Shown piece by piece: positions 1 to 13,460 of a DNA stretch of 64,000 nt (positions are counted from its first letter, which is position 1; every line of letters starts with the position of its first letter). The stretch covers positions 1,860,001 to 1,924,000 of the forward strand of contig NC_088323.1 in the NCBI RefSeq assembly GCF_910592395.1. Direction: 5' to 3'. The notes below the pieces were generated by a model. It searched no databases and had not been told where the DNA came from. It saw only the letters and a program-made list of their open reading frames with translations. Position numbers and translations under genes: made by a program. The DNA is from Lineus longissimus (lineage: Eukaryota > Nemertea > Pilidiophora > Heteronemertea > Lineidae).

Positions 1-126
1 CACTTTTACAGTTTCATTCATGAGCTAGACCATGTAATCTTGACTTGCTGAACTTCATCTTCCAGTCAGGACAGAAACTCGGGTCACAACTGTTGCAGGC
101 ACCAGTCTTAATATTTGGAAACTTAC

Positions 127-3100
127 GTGAATGGGTAAATCATGCATGCAACTGACGGCTCCTTCCTCCGGCAGACGTGATCAAAATCCATCATGCTCTG
201 GACGGCACGAGGCTGCATGCCCCAGATGATACACCTCGTACGATTGGTGAATGTCTTGTTGGGGTTACTGCTGCTCGTACTGTCACCTGACGCTGGCGTC
301 GCTGCAGAATTATTTGAAGAGATTTTGCGGCTTGGAGACGTGGGTTCAAGTTCGGAATTCTTGCGGCTTCCTGCTCCTGCAGCTGCAGTCTGCAAACATA
401 AAGTAAGTCATGAAACCATTTATGACAACTGTTGAGATGACACTGTGGCATTTGCTCAATCGGCCAGAGGTATGAGTGTCGTAATATCAAGAAGGTGCAT
501 CACTAATGGTGACCACAATGATTAGACATAGTTTCCTTCTGCAATAGTTGTACGTGACTGTATGTTTACTTACCGCTCCAGACAGCAAGAAGTTAGCGGT
601 CGTCTGTGTGGCCTCTGGCTTCGGCAGGACCAACCTCTTACCCAGGGCCATGCCGACAATGGCCGTCATATGGGTCTCGGGGCCATAAACATGGATCGGG
701 ACGCCGAGGTTTTCACCGAGCTCACTCATAACTCGGAGACCTTCCTGATAATTCGGACCACCTCGTCTGACAAAGATGGACACTTGGTGATCGATGAGTT
801 TGTCTTTGAATTCTTTTAGAGCTCGTACAATGCCCTGAAAGTGAGGATCGAATATGAGATAAAACATTCTTTTGTTAATATCTAGCAATTCTGGTTAGGT
901 GTAACAACGACACTCAACTGTAAACATACAACATACACCAGCATTCTCTCTTTTGGACCCAGCCTCTTTACCAGAATTCATAATTCAATGATTATTTATA
1001 ATTTCTGAAAAAACTTTTAGAACGTGATTGTGTACCTTGAATGTGGCAGCGACGTTGGTAAAGTTGGCAATACCACCTCCAATGATGAGCACTTTACCTG
1101 ACGAAAGAGAAAAGTTGAATGAAGATCCATGACTTGTATTCTAAATCAGGCCAGGATGCAATGAAAATTGATCTGAAAGGCCCTCTGCTACACTATTAGT
1201 TACTCCTAAAACGTGACTCTACTTTCTCATGTCTTCGAATTCAGTGTAGTTCGGGCAGTACTGAGGGTAATCCCGTCACTCACAACATGTGACAGGGTCA
1301 TCTCACTTGTTCCATTATTCTTCTAACACCATCAATAGACACAACAGTTTCAGCAGATATTCATTTTATGACTAGAAACTACTTTAAAGAACAAATACAA
1401 CCATTCCTAGTACACACATATTCAGAACATAATACAAAGATACAATATATGACAACAAAAGACTACTGTATACATTGCAATCAGTGGTTGTCACGCACAA
1501 AAGAAAACAGAGCAGTTCCGAAATGAAGTAAACAAAGATGTTTCTAACTAAAGATTGTTATCAGGGGTCGAGGGAGGTTATTTTTACTGAGGATTAGGAC
1601 TGGGAAGTGGGACTGTGTATCAGGCTACTGTTGTGGGCATCTGAACAATCTATGGAGTCAAACATGTAATTTCTTGATTGTAGCCTACTAGTTCTGGCGG
1701 ATTGGGACTCTAGTCATTTTTCATTACAGTGAATGGTTTTGGGATGAAAAAGTAATGCACAGAGACTGTAATTCTGGAACACCTGACAATACAGCATAAC
1801 TCAACTGATAAGACACATGGTGAATTCAAATTATTTCACATGCACACTCATGACAACATTCATTAAGACACTCATGTGTCAATACAAGATACCTTTCAAC
1901 CCTTTCCATCCAAGCGGATAGTCTTTAAAGGCAAGAAATTATACAGATGATAGTGGATGGTATCTGGCCAAGTAACGCAATCAGTGTTAGAGACCTATGA
2001 TAGTAGCATTGCACTTAAAAAGCAATTACTACCAAGGTCAATTGAGCAACAAGGCTATGAGCTCCAACATCAACAAGAAATAGCAGCAGCATATTCATAT
2101 TTGTGACAGGAAAGGTGTGAAGGTGTGTCGCCAATCAATATAGAAATCAAACAAATCAAGTGGTAGAGTGAGCAATCCTGGACTCAGTTATGAAGGCCTA
2201 CTTCAGCAGAGCAGGAGAGAAGTCTTAAAGATAGTGACATGCATCAAACCAGAGAATGACCAGGGATTATGATAGATTTCACACCGGAAAGGAAAGAAGG
2301 CTGAAGGAATCAAGGTGGAAGTATTCTCATTAGATTTATTAAGGAAAGTCTATTTGTATTGGACTATTTCAGGAGATTTTCGCTACCAGTCGGGAAAGAC
2401 TGTAGAATTAGGAGAAACTCTATCCATGCTATCATAAGGTTATGTTGTAATTCGGATAGCCATTAACCAATATTCACCGCGTTTAACATATTCACTGATA
2501 TTAGTGACAGGGTCAATGTTGTGTGCTGCAAAAATATGTAAGATTTCAATGAAAATTAAAGAAGTTAAGAGTCGGGACTTGGATCTTGTGAGTCGCCTAA
2601 ACAAGATATCTTTCTACCATCTTTGAAGGCAATAGTGATATCATTTGATTTCATCACTTCAGTTTACCACGGCAATCAAATAGGGCGGCTCACCAACAGC
2701 TTTCGAAATTGTCTTGGAAGGAATAAACCAAATTATGACCAGACAGCACCAAAGTGTTTGTTTTTCAGGTAACACTATGTTTTTCAGGTAACAGTATGTT
2801 ACACATTTTTTCACAGGGAAGAGAAGTATTGAGAGACTGTTAGTCCAAGAAGTTCCACTCGTAGTGTTAACTCAGCATACACGGGCATTTTTGTTTTGTA
2901 AGTTTCTAGGTGTTATCCGAACCTACCTTCTCCCCTCTTGATCTTTGTCATCAAACCGAGGACCGTCTTGGCGTATTCATATGTCTGTTGCTCACTAGGG
3001 GCGCCACTGTATTCACCGTAGTTGGCTAACTCAGCAGCACCTCCCATGTCACAGATAGTATCACTGGAAGAAAGACGATACAATGAGGGAACGTTCCGTG

Positions 3101-6100
3101 GGAATTCAATTCAACTCTTCAGTGTTTGTTCTACACCACATGGTGTTATTCTCCGGGGAGTATCACTTCTCAAAGGCAGAACGAGTGTCTTTACGTGCTA
3201 CTCAGGTTAGGCACCAATTGGGTTAATTGGCCTAGCGACAATCCTCCCCTCCCCCTGTTGGCATCCATGTGAGGTTTCATGTACTGTTATATGGGACTTT
3301 CACCCACTTACATCTCAGAACTCCTGCCATTGTATGTGCCTGGACGATCGTTGAGGTCTGAAGACAAATGTCTTCTCAGGATCCCCAGGTTTCGCCTTTG
3401 GACATATGGTGGCAGGAGCTTCACAGTCCAAGCATGCAGGCTGTGGAATAGCCTCAGTCCTGATCTGCAGAATGCAGTTAGTGAGCAAATCTTCAGACGG
3501 GGTCTTAAAACGCACCTTTTTCTAACTTGTTTTGGACCGCATTAGAGCAATTCTAAATTGGATTTTGCGGGTATAAATGTAAATTTATTATATATTATTA
3601 TTATTATTATTAAAAATTTATTATCATTATATGATAGTGACTTACGCATAGATGACAGAGGCACCCCCTCCAGCCACCATGGTCCATATCCGTCCTCTAG
3701 GATTCAGGACTGTTAATTTCAGTGATGCTCCACTTTTTGCATCCAAGTCGGCAATATAGGCTTCCTGTAAAAGTCGGGGAATACTTGAGATACTAAAACA
3801 AAACAACATTATCTGCTCATATGAAGGATGGTCTGATACTATCTGATCACCCAAAATCTACTTGGGCAACTGATAATGCCAGGTATGAACATATTCAGTA
3901 TATATTCGCAGCAGGGCCTGGATACAGATTTTTTAATGTTTCAACTAAGGAAGATGGACTCATGAATCTTGATAAATCAACACCACATGCTTGTCAAACA
4001 TATCAAAGGGCCCGAGGCACCATTTCCACTTTCACAGCTAACCGCCCTAAGACGGCCAGCTGTTTGTGACACTTTGTATTTTGTTTATCATTGCTCCATC
4101 GACACAGATGTTTCCAACAATCATTGGGTATGGAAATATAGATTGAGAGAGAGTTCTCCTAGTCTTTAAAGTATGAGTAGCTAAGTCTAACATAACTGCA
4201 TGTGAGCAAGGGCATGAACATAGTGGATCCTCAGCTTCAAACCAAATCTATCTACAGATACCTACGGGCCACAACTTAAGACTGGAAGATATGATACGGC
4301 CTTACCTCAGGGTACGCTTCCCGCCCAAACGGTGGTGGGAACTCAATCTCTCCCCACTTCTGTTTGCACAAATATTCGCCACACTGGTCGATCTTGGCGG
4401 CAACATCAAGGATGTGCACCTTTCCTTTGGTCACAACTGAAAAATAACAGAAGACAAGCTGATTACAAAGATGATCAAAGGGACACTGGCAAATAGTATG
4501 GTCAGGAGGTTATGTGTTCGGCCATGTTGAACTGATAAGAAGAAGATGACTTACCCAATGGGTTTATCTCAAGATATGTGAAGTGAAGATCAACGAAAAG
4601 CTTGTAGAGTGCCTCAATGAATGTGGACAGAACTCTGAAAATAACAACACAAGAATTTAGGCGCAATTGAACCTAATCAGTTTTTCAGAACTTTACAAGC
4701 CAATTCAATTGCATAATGCATATGTAATGTGAGACCATGTCGGTATCTGACCGGTATCTGCATCTCGACAGCCCTTGCCGAAGGTCACAAGCAATGTAGC
4801 ATATTAGACACCCCCTTCTCGTTGTTATGTTAACTTACTCCTTCTTATCATCCGGGGCCTGTCCCAACAACTTGGCCTTGATATCAGCTGCAGTGACCTC
4901 ATCACTCCCGACCGGTATCTCCATCTTAACGGCCTTGGCGTCCACGTCACCGACGTCAACACCTCCTTCATGGTGGAAGAGGATTGTGTCCGAGTCACGG
5001 GAGGAGTAGATACAGGCGTAAAACTCTTCTTCCTAGAAAAACATAGAGGTTAAGACGTCAGATGATCCGAGTTGTGGGCCTAATACATGCAGCATTGAGG
5101 TCTATGGCATTGCAACACTGGCCAAATACTTCCATTTCTCACCACACAACTAAACTGCATACACTCAGTCTGCTCCACTACTGAGTCTTATCTTGAACAG
5201 TGCAATGATGGTCTCTTGTTTACCGCTCGATTGAATTCTTGATAGTGATAAACACGATATCCCGCAGGAGACAACACCTCGTGTCTTATGAATCGGATAA
5301 GACTCAATCATGAAAACTGTTGCGATCAATAGTGAGTATTGATGGTAGGGGTTGGCCGGGATGTATGTATGTTATAGTGAGGATTAACTCATGTAACCCC
5401 TTGCTAGGAGTATGATGGCCCATTCTAATATTGCATAAGGCTCTGTTGTATAGTGCGGGCCTACATGGGGGAACTAGGTCTTTTGTCCTCTGCAGACATA
5501 AGTCAATCGAATAGATGTAGATGTAATATAGATAGTAAGCTAGCATGTGTTGTAGGTTGACACCAGCTAAAGGACGCCTTTATCATGAATCAGGTTCCCT
5601 TGAAGAGGACACAGATGCCTCTTCATTCAGCCACAGTATTCATTCCTACCTGTTGATGTGCTACAAATGGCTCGATGATGAAATGCTTCAGCTTCCCAGT
5701 CGACACACCAATCTGAAACGATAGAGGCAAAACAGGTGTCTGAATCAGGAAAATTGCTTCGATTTTCAATTTCTCTATGCAAAGAATACAAGTAGCACCT
5801 AATCAATCAACAACATTGGCATGTCAAAAGAATGCTATCAGCAGCCCAGTATTGATCACAAGATGGTTCATCAATGTGATTGAGAGGAAAAGCAATCCTG
5901 ATAATGACCCTCACTTATATTCACGGCAGGTTTGGGGCGGCCGCCATGTTAGATTGAATGGCCTGTTTTTTTACTGACCCCTTCATTATTCTGTACAGTT
6001 TGAACAAATTGAGGGTCATTTCAGCTTATGGTTCAGTACTACTGTACTTGCCAATAAATATCTAGGTCAGAAAATGTAACGTTTAAGATGAAAATGCCCA

Positions 6101-8802
6101 GCATGTTGCTACCTTTGACCAGTAACAGATGAGTAGAGGGTGGCATGATTTAAAATCAAATCAAAACAGGCACATATACCATGGCATGTTCGATAAGGAC
6201 TGAATGATTGAATGAGTGCAACATGGCATGATTTTTTAATCAATATAACATGAATTGTGTGAATGAAATCAACAATTTGGTCCAGACAGCCACTTGACAA
6301 AGTTCAATGACATACACTTGAGCATATATTGACCTGACAAGTCAATTAATGGTTCTTTAATGATATAAATTGACGCTTAAAACTCAATGTTTTATTTTCC
6401 TTATTCACCTTTACAAACACTCCCTGATTTTTGCAACAATTACATCCCTCTTCTTGATTGCATATTTCTTAATTTGATAACACCTAAAGCTAACCATATC
6501 TTGGGCTGAACATGCAACTGGGGCAGTTTTTATGGTGACATCTATTCAGTGTCATAGCTGAGTTACAGGTCAAATATAAGGTGAAAGTCTCAAGACAACC
6601 GCAGGTTATTTCAAATCGTGAAGATAAGGTACCGTTCATGTGCACATGTATAGAATAGAATGCTTTATATTTCAATTGTAATGTCATATTGCTAACCTTT
6701 GACATGCAAGGCATGCCATGGTATCTGTAAGGTAATATTATCAAACCTATCATTCCACTGTCATATCCAATAAGTACAAAGTGCCTTGGTTTATCAAAGA
6801 TAAACAGCCAGTACTAATATGCAATATACACCATGTCTATGCAGCACCCCTTGTTCAAAGGAATCATGGCTTATTCCTATTCAAACAGCATGGCAATCAT
6901 AGTGAATCGCAGTGACTTACCAGGTTGACCAAGGTCACAAGTGATGTCTCAGCTGGTATTGAACCCACCAGATTGAGTCGGACCACCACTTGACCACAAC
7001 AAAGATAACCCCTCAAAACTGCTACCTATATGAATTTATTGGTTCTAAAGTCATACTTATATCCTGCATTCAGACTCTTTCAGCATTGCTGATTTCAAGC
7101 TATTGATTTTCCTCCACAAATCCCTGTAGACTAGCTATAGCAATTGTCTGTTTGTGTGTTCATCGATGACACAGGCTACATAATCACGTTACGTATTTAT
7201 TTAGCATGTAAATATTGCTATTGGTTTCTTGAAGGGGATGGTGATTAGCAAGCTCAATTAGCTAAGTGAGGGTCCCGATGGGGACATTTCCACACTATCA
7301 ATATTTTAGTACATAGGTTTTGTTTGTTTTAGCCTAGATAAGAAACATAGTGCTCTTTTGATTTTGAAAATATCCCCAGCAGGATTCATTGTGATCATGC
7401 CATGGTTGGTACATGTCTACTAATACATAATCTTCCCCTTCTTTTAAACACTATGTCCTTCAATTGAATTATACACGTCTTGCTATCTTCTCAAGAGCTT
7501 CACCACACAAACCACTCCGCATATCATGCAACCAGTCACCTCCGCTATTGACTGATCAGATATCCCCACCCACACAGCCTCCAGTCCTCACCATCAGATA
7601 CAGGCTGAACGGATTACCATGGAAACCATGAATTGATAAATTGAACCTGGATGGCGAGTAGTTTGCACAAATTACTGCCTTCTTTCTAAGCGTTTCTTGA
7701 CACTGGGTGAAAATCATCACCAAATACAGTGGAACCTCCCTTAGCAGAGACCTCTCTATTAAGGACAACCCCTCAATTAAGGACACTAGGTTTGGTTCCA
7801 AATTGGCGGTTTCCATTCAATTTGACCTCTCTAATCAGGATACCTCTCTATTAAGGACAGCACTTGTCAGTCCCGAGGGTGTCCTTAATAGAGAGGTTCT
7901 ACTGTACATTGTACATGAAAGAGCATGGTAGGCAAAGTTAACCCATTCACTTCTTCCTGAGTCATTGTTGCAATTCTCTAGTCAGATTCGGATATGTTTT
8001 AAAATGGATCCTACCTTGAAATCCAGACCCAATTTCCCTTTCAGCCATTCTTTGACTTCAGCATAATCAGCATTAACTTTGATCAGCCCGAGCTTGCCAC
8101 GTCTCTTGATCAGCTGGTCAGGTTTCACAATCAATTTCTGAAAGAAGTTTTTCACGATACAATTAATTATAATGCAAAATGCACCAGACCAAGGAAGAAA
8201 AATGCCTTCAATCATGCATGAGCTACAAACCACTGAGACAGAGATTAAAGTGCGGCTCAGAGTTCCAAAGTATAGTGTACTACGTAGTGTATTATTTTGC
8301 TATTATTTTGAAATCACTTGTGAAGGACACCCTCGACATCTGTTTTTGAAAAATCAATATTGTCATGATATCATGTGCACAGCTCAAAAGTGATGTGTAT
8401 GGCAAAAGCCATGCATTGTAGGCCTACCATAAATGAGGGTCCTTTTGACTTTCTGTTTGCTGCTAATTTTCAAAACAATCATTTCTAAATGTCCACATAG
8501 TCAAAAGTTGACAAAGTATAAAGACGTCACAGAGCGCAGTGCTGTTGAACGAATATAACGTCACTGTCTTGCTGTCCAAGAGTGACAATGTATTTGCCGT
8601 CCAATATGCAGGTGATGACGTCACCTCTCACCAAATTCAACCAACTTACTTCAGCCAGCAGCCACGGGTGTTCCAATGACAAATTCTCAAACTGAGTATC
8701 TTCTTTTACTTCAGCTGATTTGTTTTGGATCGTGTCAGGATGACCCAGGTATTTATTGAATAAATCTTTGGCAGTGATTTCCCAGACAGCCTTGGCGGAC
8801 AT
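127..8802 (-). CDS. ACLY: ATP-citrate synthase (ATP-citrate lyase), N-terminal part; gene continues past the left edge
   Basis: Cytosolic enzyme that makes acetyl-CoA and oxaloacetate from citrate, CoA and ATP for lipid synthesis and acetylation. I read 11 coding exons in frame with GT-AG borders: 8802-8650, 8137-8015, 5712-5650, 5032-4839, 4634-4555, 4436-4306, 3764-3646, 3063-2927, 1097-1036, 834-574 and 389-127, giving about 529 residues of a protein near 1100. The start MSAKA matches the family. Seen in order: [14 protein letters not shown] of the ATP-grasp (succinyl-CoA synthetase beta-like) part, [44 protein letters not shown], the GGGASV loop, [28 protein letters not shown], then a Ser/Thr-rich linker ([18 protein letters not shown]) where vertebrate enzymes are phosphorylated, and [17 protein letters not shown] opening the CoA-binding part. 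The catalytic His and the citrate-synthase-like domain lie outside the window. Very sure of identity; exon borders are by eye. Confidence 0.97.
3270..3612 (+). mobile_element. 5'-truncated non-LTR retrotransposon (CR1/Jockey/L2-like) tail inside an ACLY intron
   Basis: The plus strand encodes 88 residues ending at a stop near 3545 that read as the very C-terminus of a LINE reverse transcriptase protein: [21 protein letters not shown], then [17 protein letters not shown], then RLWNSL and the closing LKTHLF. That order (SPxYxxELL, RSLRS, PRxRLxTYGxRSF, RLWNSLP, LKTHLF) is the usual end of CR1/Jockey-group ORF2. It is followed by an AT-rich tail with repeated tta/att triplets (about 3585-3612), the normal simple-repeat 3' end of these elements. 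The element is antisense to ACLY and lies wholly in the intron between the exons at 3646-3764 and 2927-3063. The 5' part is missing, as expected of an incomplete target-primed insertion. I see no transposition competence. Confidence 0.85.
7727..7904. mobile_element. Pogo/Tc1-like MITE with terminal inverted repeats, in an ACLY intron
   Basis: A 178-bp non-coding element begins CAGTGGAACCTC and ends GAGGTTCTACTG. These are inverted copies with a few mismatches, and the match continues inward (CTCTATTAAGGAC against GTCCTTAATAGAG). TA dinucleotides flank both ends (7725-7726 and 7905-7906), the target-site signature of Tc1/mariner/pogo elements. Inside are further direct and inverted copies of 'ctctattaaggaca'. 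No transposase is encoded, so it would have moved in trans. Related fragments lie near 27740-27790 and 49705-49760. Confidence 0.8.
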
Positions 8803-9480
8803 GATGGTACCTTATGTAATCTGTACTACAATGAGAAAAGTGAGAACATTGTTAGCGCGTCACCAGAGTTATCATGAGGGCATTATGTGATGTACATTGG
8901 CAGGAGAAAGTCAATCTCATCCTTACGTTGATGACGTTAAATACAACGTCATTCGTCAACGACCTCAACACTAGTCACTAGATTATCTAGACAGTAGTAG
9001 GAGTAACACAGTCACTAATGCAGTGACAACACTGTCATTACAATGTCAACAGAGTCAACGTCACAGCGGGACGGATCAATTAATTATGCTGATTACATCT
9101 GATTAAAATCAAACAGGATAAGTAAGGATGGTTTACTCAATAGGCAGACCCACATATACATGTACATTGCATTGACATTGTACATGTCTCGTACACTCTG
9201 CATGCATTCGACGAGGTTCAATGCACCGGCAAGTTAAGTTGGCACTGAAAAGTCAGCACCTTATTCTGTATTTTGCAGAATTCCTACCATGAAAAATTAT
9301 ATTACTTACCAGACAACTTATGAAACATATAACGAAGAGGTATAAGTAAAGATCTGGCCGATCGGGCGACAAAATCGGGATGAAATCAGTGATTTATTGG
9401 GAGACGAACTATCACGCCACATAAACACGCCACGTAACCTCGAACCCAGCTAGCAGACCACTTTTACGACATTACTGAAG
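8803..9480 (-). promoter_or_regulatory. Probable ACLY 5' untranslated and promoter region
   Basis: A splice acceptor-like sequence (cattgtag or ttgtagtacag on the minus strand) lies about 20-25 bp before the ACLY start codon, so an untranslated first exon further upstream is likely. I could not place that exon, a TATA box or a transcription start. The stretch up to about 9480 has no coding signal. Confidence 0.4.
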
Positions 9481-9917
9481 TGGATATTGAAAAAACTCAT
9501 TCACAATATCAATTGATTTTGATCAATTAATTAAGATCTTCATATATGTTTGTTGGCAATTATTTGTACCTGATAATTTTAAGTACTTTTTTAACTGTCA
9601 AATTTACGACACTCAATTAACGTGCCACGCCCCCTTTAAACCAATTAGGGAATCAACTGATCAACAAACCTTACTCCCTCATGTTTACATTCCCTTTTAT
9701 CTCACCTTATCAAATGTATGCTTCTCCACTGCCGGTATCAGGTTGAAAACAATGATTATCCAATCATGGAAAGTGTCAGTGATCATAATTGAACTGGAAA
9801 ATGTGGCCAGGAATGAAAAAAACTGATGAACATCTTTGATGATATTTGATATTTTTTATATTTAGCACCAAAACATTTGCCCTGCAATTCAGTGAATTCT
9901 GCCACCAAATTGGTCTA
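9481..9917. promoter_or_regulatory. ACLY/C1GALT1 head-to-head intergenic region
   Basis: AT-rich stretch between the divergent ACLY and C1GALT1 genes. A possible splice acceptor (tttttatatttag, ending near 9864) precedes the C1GALT1 start, which could mean an upstream untranslated exon. I see no clear TATA box. No other coding signal. Confidence 0.35.
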
Positions 9918-11815
9918 ATGGGGCAATCAAGATATATCAACAGGACCTGTCTGATCAGCCTGGTTTGTGGTGCACTTTTCGGTGCTTGCTTCTGCTTGAT
10001 GTACATCTACACTGCTGGTACGGGGTGCGCTCCTGCCCAATCAACGAGTAAACTGATAAAGTCGGGAGATTGGCGGGGCGGCGTCTTCGTGAGCCAGAGA
10101 CCAAAGACGTTACTGAAAGACGATGGGACAGTCGATGTTAATCTTGCGGCAGCATCGCCACAAATTTGGATGAATCGAGGACGAGGTAATTTTACAGGTA
10201 TGCTAACTGCTTTGATTTGTTTTTCGTTGGTCGTTGCACTCTGGCTCTTTATTTGATCAGAAACCAAGGCATGATAACGTCATAAAGCAGGATAGATCTG
10301 AGCTGGCATTAAAAAATAAGATCCCAATCGCAATTCCGCTTTGAAATTTGTACTCAGTTCATGCTCCATGGGTAAATCTATAATTTCATCCCTGTGTGGG
10401 GATTGGTGGCGGATGAATGCGCTAAAGATACAGTCGAAGACAACTTGAATCAGAGGTTCAGTTAGTAACTCATTTGAGCTAGTCTTCTGAACAGAGACGG
10501 TATCAAAGTGATCTGCAACACTTGCTGCGGCCATCATCTGATAATTCTTCTATCATATTTCAGAGGAAGACATAGTGGCGAAAATCCTGTACAACAAAGT
10601 CAGAGTACTGTGTTGGACAATGACCAATCCTAGCAACTACAAAACTAAGGCTGTGCACATCAAAGCCACCTGGGCAAAGCGCTGCAACAAGCATATATTC
10701 ATGAGTTCAACATATGATCCCAATCTTCCGACTGTAAAATTAGACATCCAAGAAGGACGCAACAATTTATGGGGGAAAACAAAAGCAGCTTTCAAATACA
10801 TTTATGATAAACATTTCGATGAGTACGATTGGTTCTTGAAAACTGATGATGATACTTATGTCATTTTGGAAAATCTTCGACATTTGTTATCAAATTTTAA
10901 TTCTGAGGACCCGATATATTTTGGACGTAAATTCAAGAAGTACGTCCGGCAGGGGTATTTCAGTGGCGGTGCTGGTTATGTTTTGAGTCGGGAATCCCTG
11001 CGACGTTTCGTTGAGAAGGGGTTAAATGGAATCTGCCGTCCTAACAATGGAGGTGCTGAGGATGTTGAATTAGGATTGTGCATGCAACGTGTTGGAGTGA
11101 AGGCTGGTGATTCGAGGGACGATTTGGGGCGGGAACGATTTCATCCATTCAAGCCAGAGCATCATCTCATTCCAGATGCATTGCCTAAAAACTTCTGGTA
11201 CTGGTCGTGGGTGTATTACCCGACTAAAAATGTAAGTCAAACTCTAGTTGAGAGGGAACATTTCTGTGATCCTATTGTTATGTGATGAGGTGAACTCTCT
11301 TACTTTAAATCCTTGAAAAATAATTCATATGTGAAGATATGGCAAGAGTAGTTCGTCTGGGGGCAACTATTACTTTCACACCATGCGTTGCGCTTTTAAA
11401 ATTGTAGGCAACAGAGAAACTGTGGCACTTTTACTAAATTGATGCTTTTCTTTCCATGATCCAGGGGCCGGGATGCTGCAGTGATTACGCCATTTCTTTC
11501 CACTACATTTCATCCGAGCAAATGTATGAATTAGAATACCTCGTCTACCACGTGAAGCCATTTGGAATCACGCAACTGTACAGTATACCAAAACACATTC
11601 GTGATAAACTTCGCCTCTCACCGACCAAAGTTCCGCAAGCTGTCCACGAGAAAATAGTCACAGAGGCGGGGATTGACAGGAAGAATGTGACTGAAGCTGT
11701 GACTGCAAGTTCTATAAAGAGGATTCCGACGCTTGAATCTATGACTTCCACAAACAATGAAAAGGTAGATCCACTGGCGTTTCTGAAGCCGAAGAATGGT
11801 ACCTCTAGGGTATAG
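9918..11815 (+). CDS. C1GALT1: Core 1 beta-1,3-galactosyltransferase (T-synthase, glycoprotein-GalNAc 3-beta-galactosyltransferase)
   Basis: Golgi enzyme adding galactose from UDP-Gal to GalNAc-Ser/Thr, making the core 1 (T) O-glycan. Three coding exons join in frame: 9918-10185, 10564-11231 and 11465-11815, predicting 428 residues against about 363 in human. Residues about 10-31 (CLISLVCGALFGACFCLMYIY) form a signal-anchor, giving a type II topology. Seen in order: VRVLCWTMTNPSNYKTKAVHIKATW split over the start of exon 2 (VLCWTMTNP, KATWAKRCNKH), the metal/nucleotide DxD motif in FLKTDDDTYVI, YFSGGAGYVLSRE, the GGAEDVELG motif, FHPFKPEHHL, and CCSDYAISFHYI at the start of exon 3. The start is the first in-frame ATG after the upstream acceptor; there is no ATG further upstream in frame. 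The tail beyond the catalytic domain (about 80 residues, Ser/Thr/Lys-rich) is longer than in vertebrates. Whether this animal also needs a Cosmc-type chaperone cannot be told here. Confidence 0.95.
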
Positions 11816-13460
11816 GATTTTGTAGGTGATTTCACTTTGTTTTTAGCATTGCAGGCATGTATCAAATTTAAAAAAAACACTAGCTGTAGTTTTGATCAAT
11901 TGTGCTGAACTTTATCATAATGTTTCTTTAAAAACATCGCTTTTTTAGGATTTTAGTATACAAAATAGCATGTCTTGTGTAGTCAGTGATGAAATGTTTC
12001 ATTATCTGTCCGTGTCATGTGTCTTATAAGACATGAGATCAGGTGCTGTCTGTCCAGGTAAAACTACTGTTTTGAATGACATGGTGCAACATCTTTACCA
12101 TTGGTTTTCCTTTCATTGTGTTATCACGTGATTCTACAAAAGATTTTGTTCGAGTTGGTTGAAATTGAGACAGGACCGTGAACACGTTTTAATGAATATG
12201 GTGTGCACTTTACAATATTGAAGAGATTAAAGCATTGTGCTCACAAGACCTTTTAAAGAGCAACAGCAGGAAAAAAGTGACTCGTCCTGCTCAAAAAACA
12301 TTGTGTGGGATGTTCCACTCTTTAGATCTATATTTGAAAGATATTTCAATAATCATCTTTTCGACATGACAAGAATTGCATTCTTTAATATACATGTAGT
12401 TTTGATATTATGTTTTGTTTTCTTTTTGATTAATTAAAAAAGATCTGGAAACTTTCACTGTATTCCTCCATTTCTGGGCTGCACCTGAATCTTTTAAATG
12501 GCACTTAAGAGGTTCATAGTGCCCATTGGAATTTGGGCAGTACAGAGTGCAGCTCAGGTTGGAAATATGCCACCAGCTACAAATACTTAATAATACCTAT
12601 CGCATTTGCCGCAAATTTTATTATACTGGTATATGTACATGTAAATGTACCCGTAAGGCTTCAAGACATTTTAGTATGAAACCTTTGCCAAATTGGTTTA
12701 CAAAGGTGATGGATTTTCCACAAAAATTTTATCATTTGATGTTGGTTGTTAGTTTGTTTTACATGTAATTGCCAATTGGTGCTATATCTTGGAGATTGTC
12801 TTACTGTGCGATTATATCAAACTCGACTAGTACACAGTTAGGAAATGTGTTATATTATCTGGTTGAAAAATATTGTATAGAAATTTTGAACGTCCCTGGA
12901 TAATTTGATCAAAAGTGTTATCATCAAAAGGATATATGTATTCTGTGCATGTGATTTTAAGTGATTTGTAAATACAGTTGAGTTTGTGAGTGAAGCCGAG
13001 AAACTTTTATGACCCGGTATCCGATCATCTACTTGAATATGAAACGTACTGTCTTGAATAATTTGAGGTCAAAATTTATTCATTCATTGACTGAACTATG
13101 AAATTATAGGAATCAACCATGAGAAAGCATGATTTACCGGTTGTACTGACATATATGAGCTTAAATGATATTGCAGGTTAGGAAATAATGCTCATAGTAA
13201 GGTACCAAATGGCTTTTTATTTGAGCTTCGAATACCATATGCAGTATTATTCCTGAAGGGTACCATAGGGAGTATTGGGCATCTGTGTTCTAACTCAATA
13301 AACGAAAATTCATGACATAAATTCAACTGATGACAAAGTTATTGGCATCTATTAACCATGACAGCTCTTTTTATTTTGACAAGTTCAGCATTTATCATTG
13401 AATGTCTATACAAGTTCAATGTTCATTATATCATTGTCACGTTTTGATACAAAATAAAAC
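11816..13460 (+). other. Likely C1GALT1 3' untranslated region
   Basis: AT-rich sequence after the C1GALT1 stop with no coding signal. AATAAA hexamers on the plus strand at 13298-13303 and 13453-13458 are candidate polyadenylation signals, which would give a 3' UTR of about 1.5-1.65 kb. Which is used is not visible. Confidence 0.45.

Noticed and set aside
3279-3545. Host gene of 88 residues
   Set aside because: It matches the C-terminus of LINE ORF2 proteins and is followed by a simple-repeat tail.
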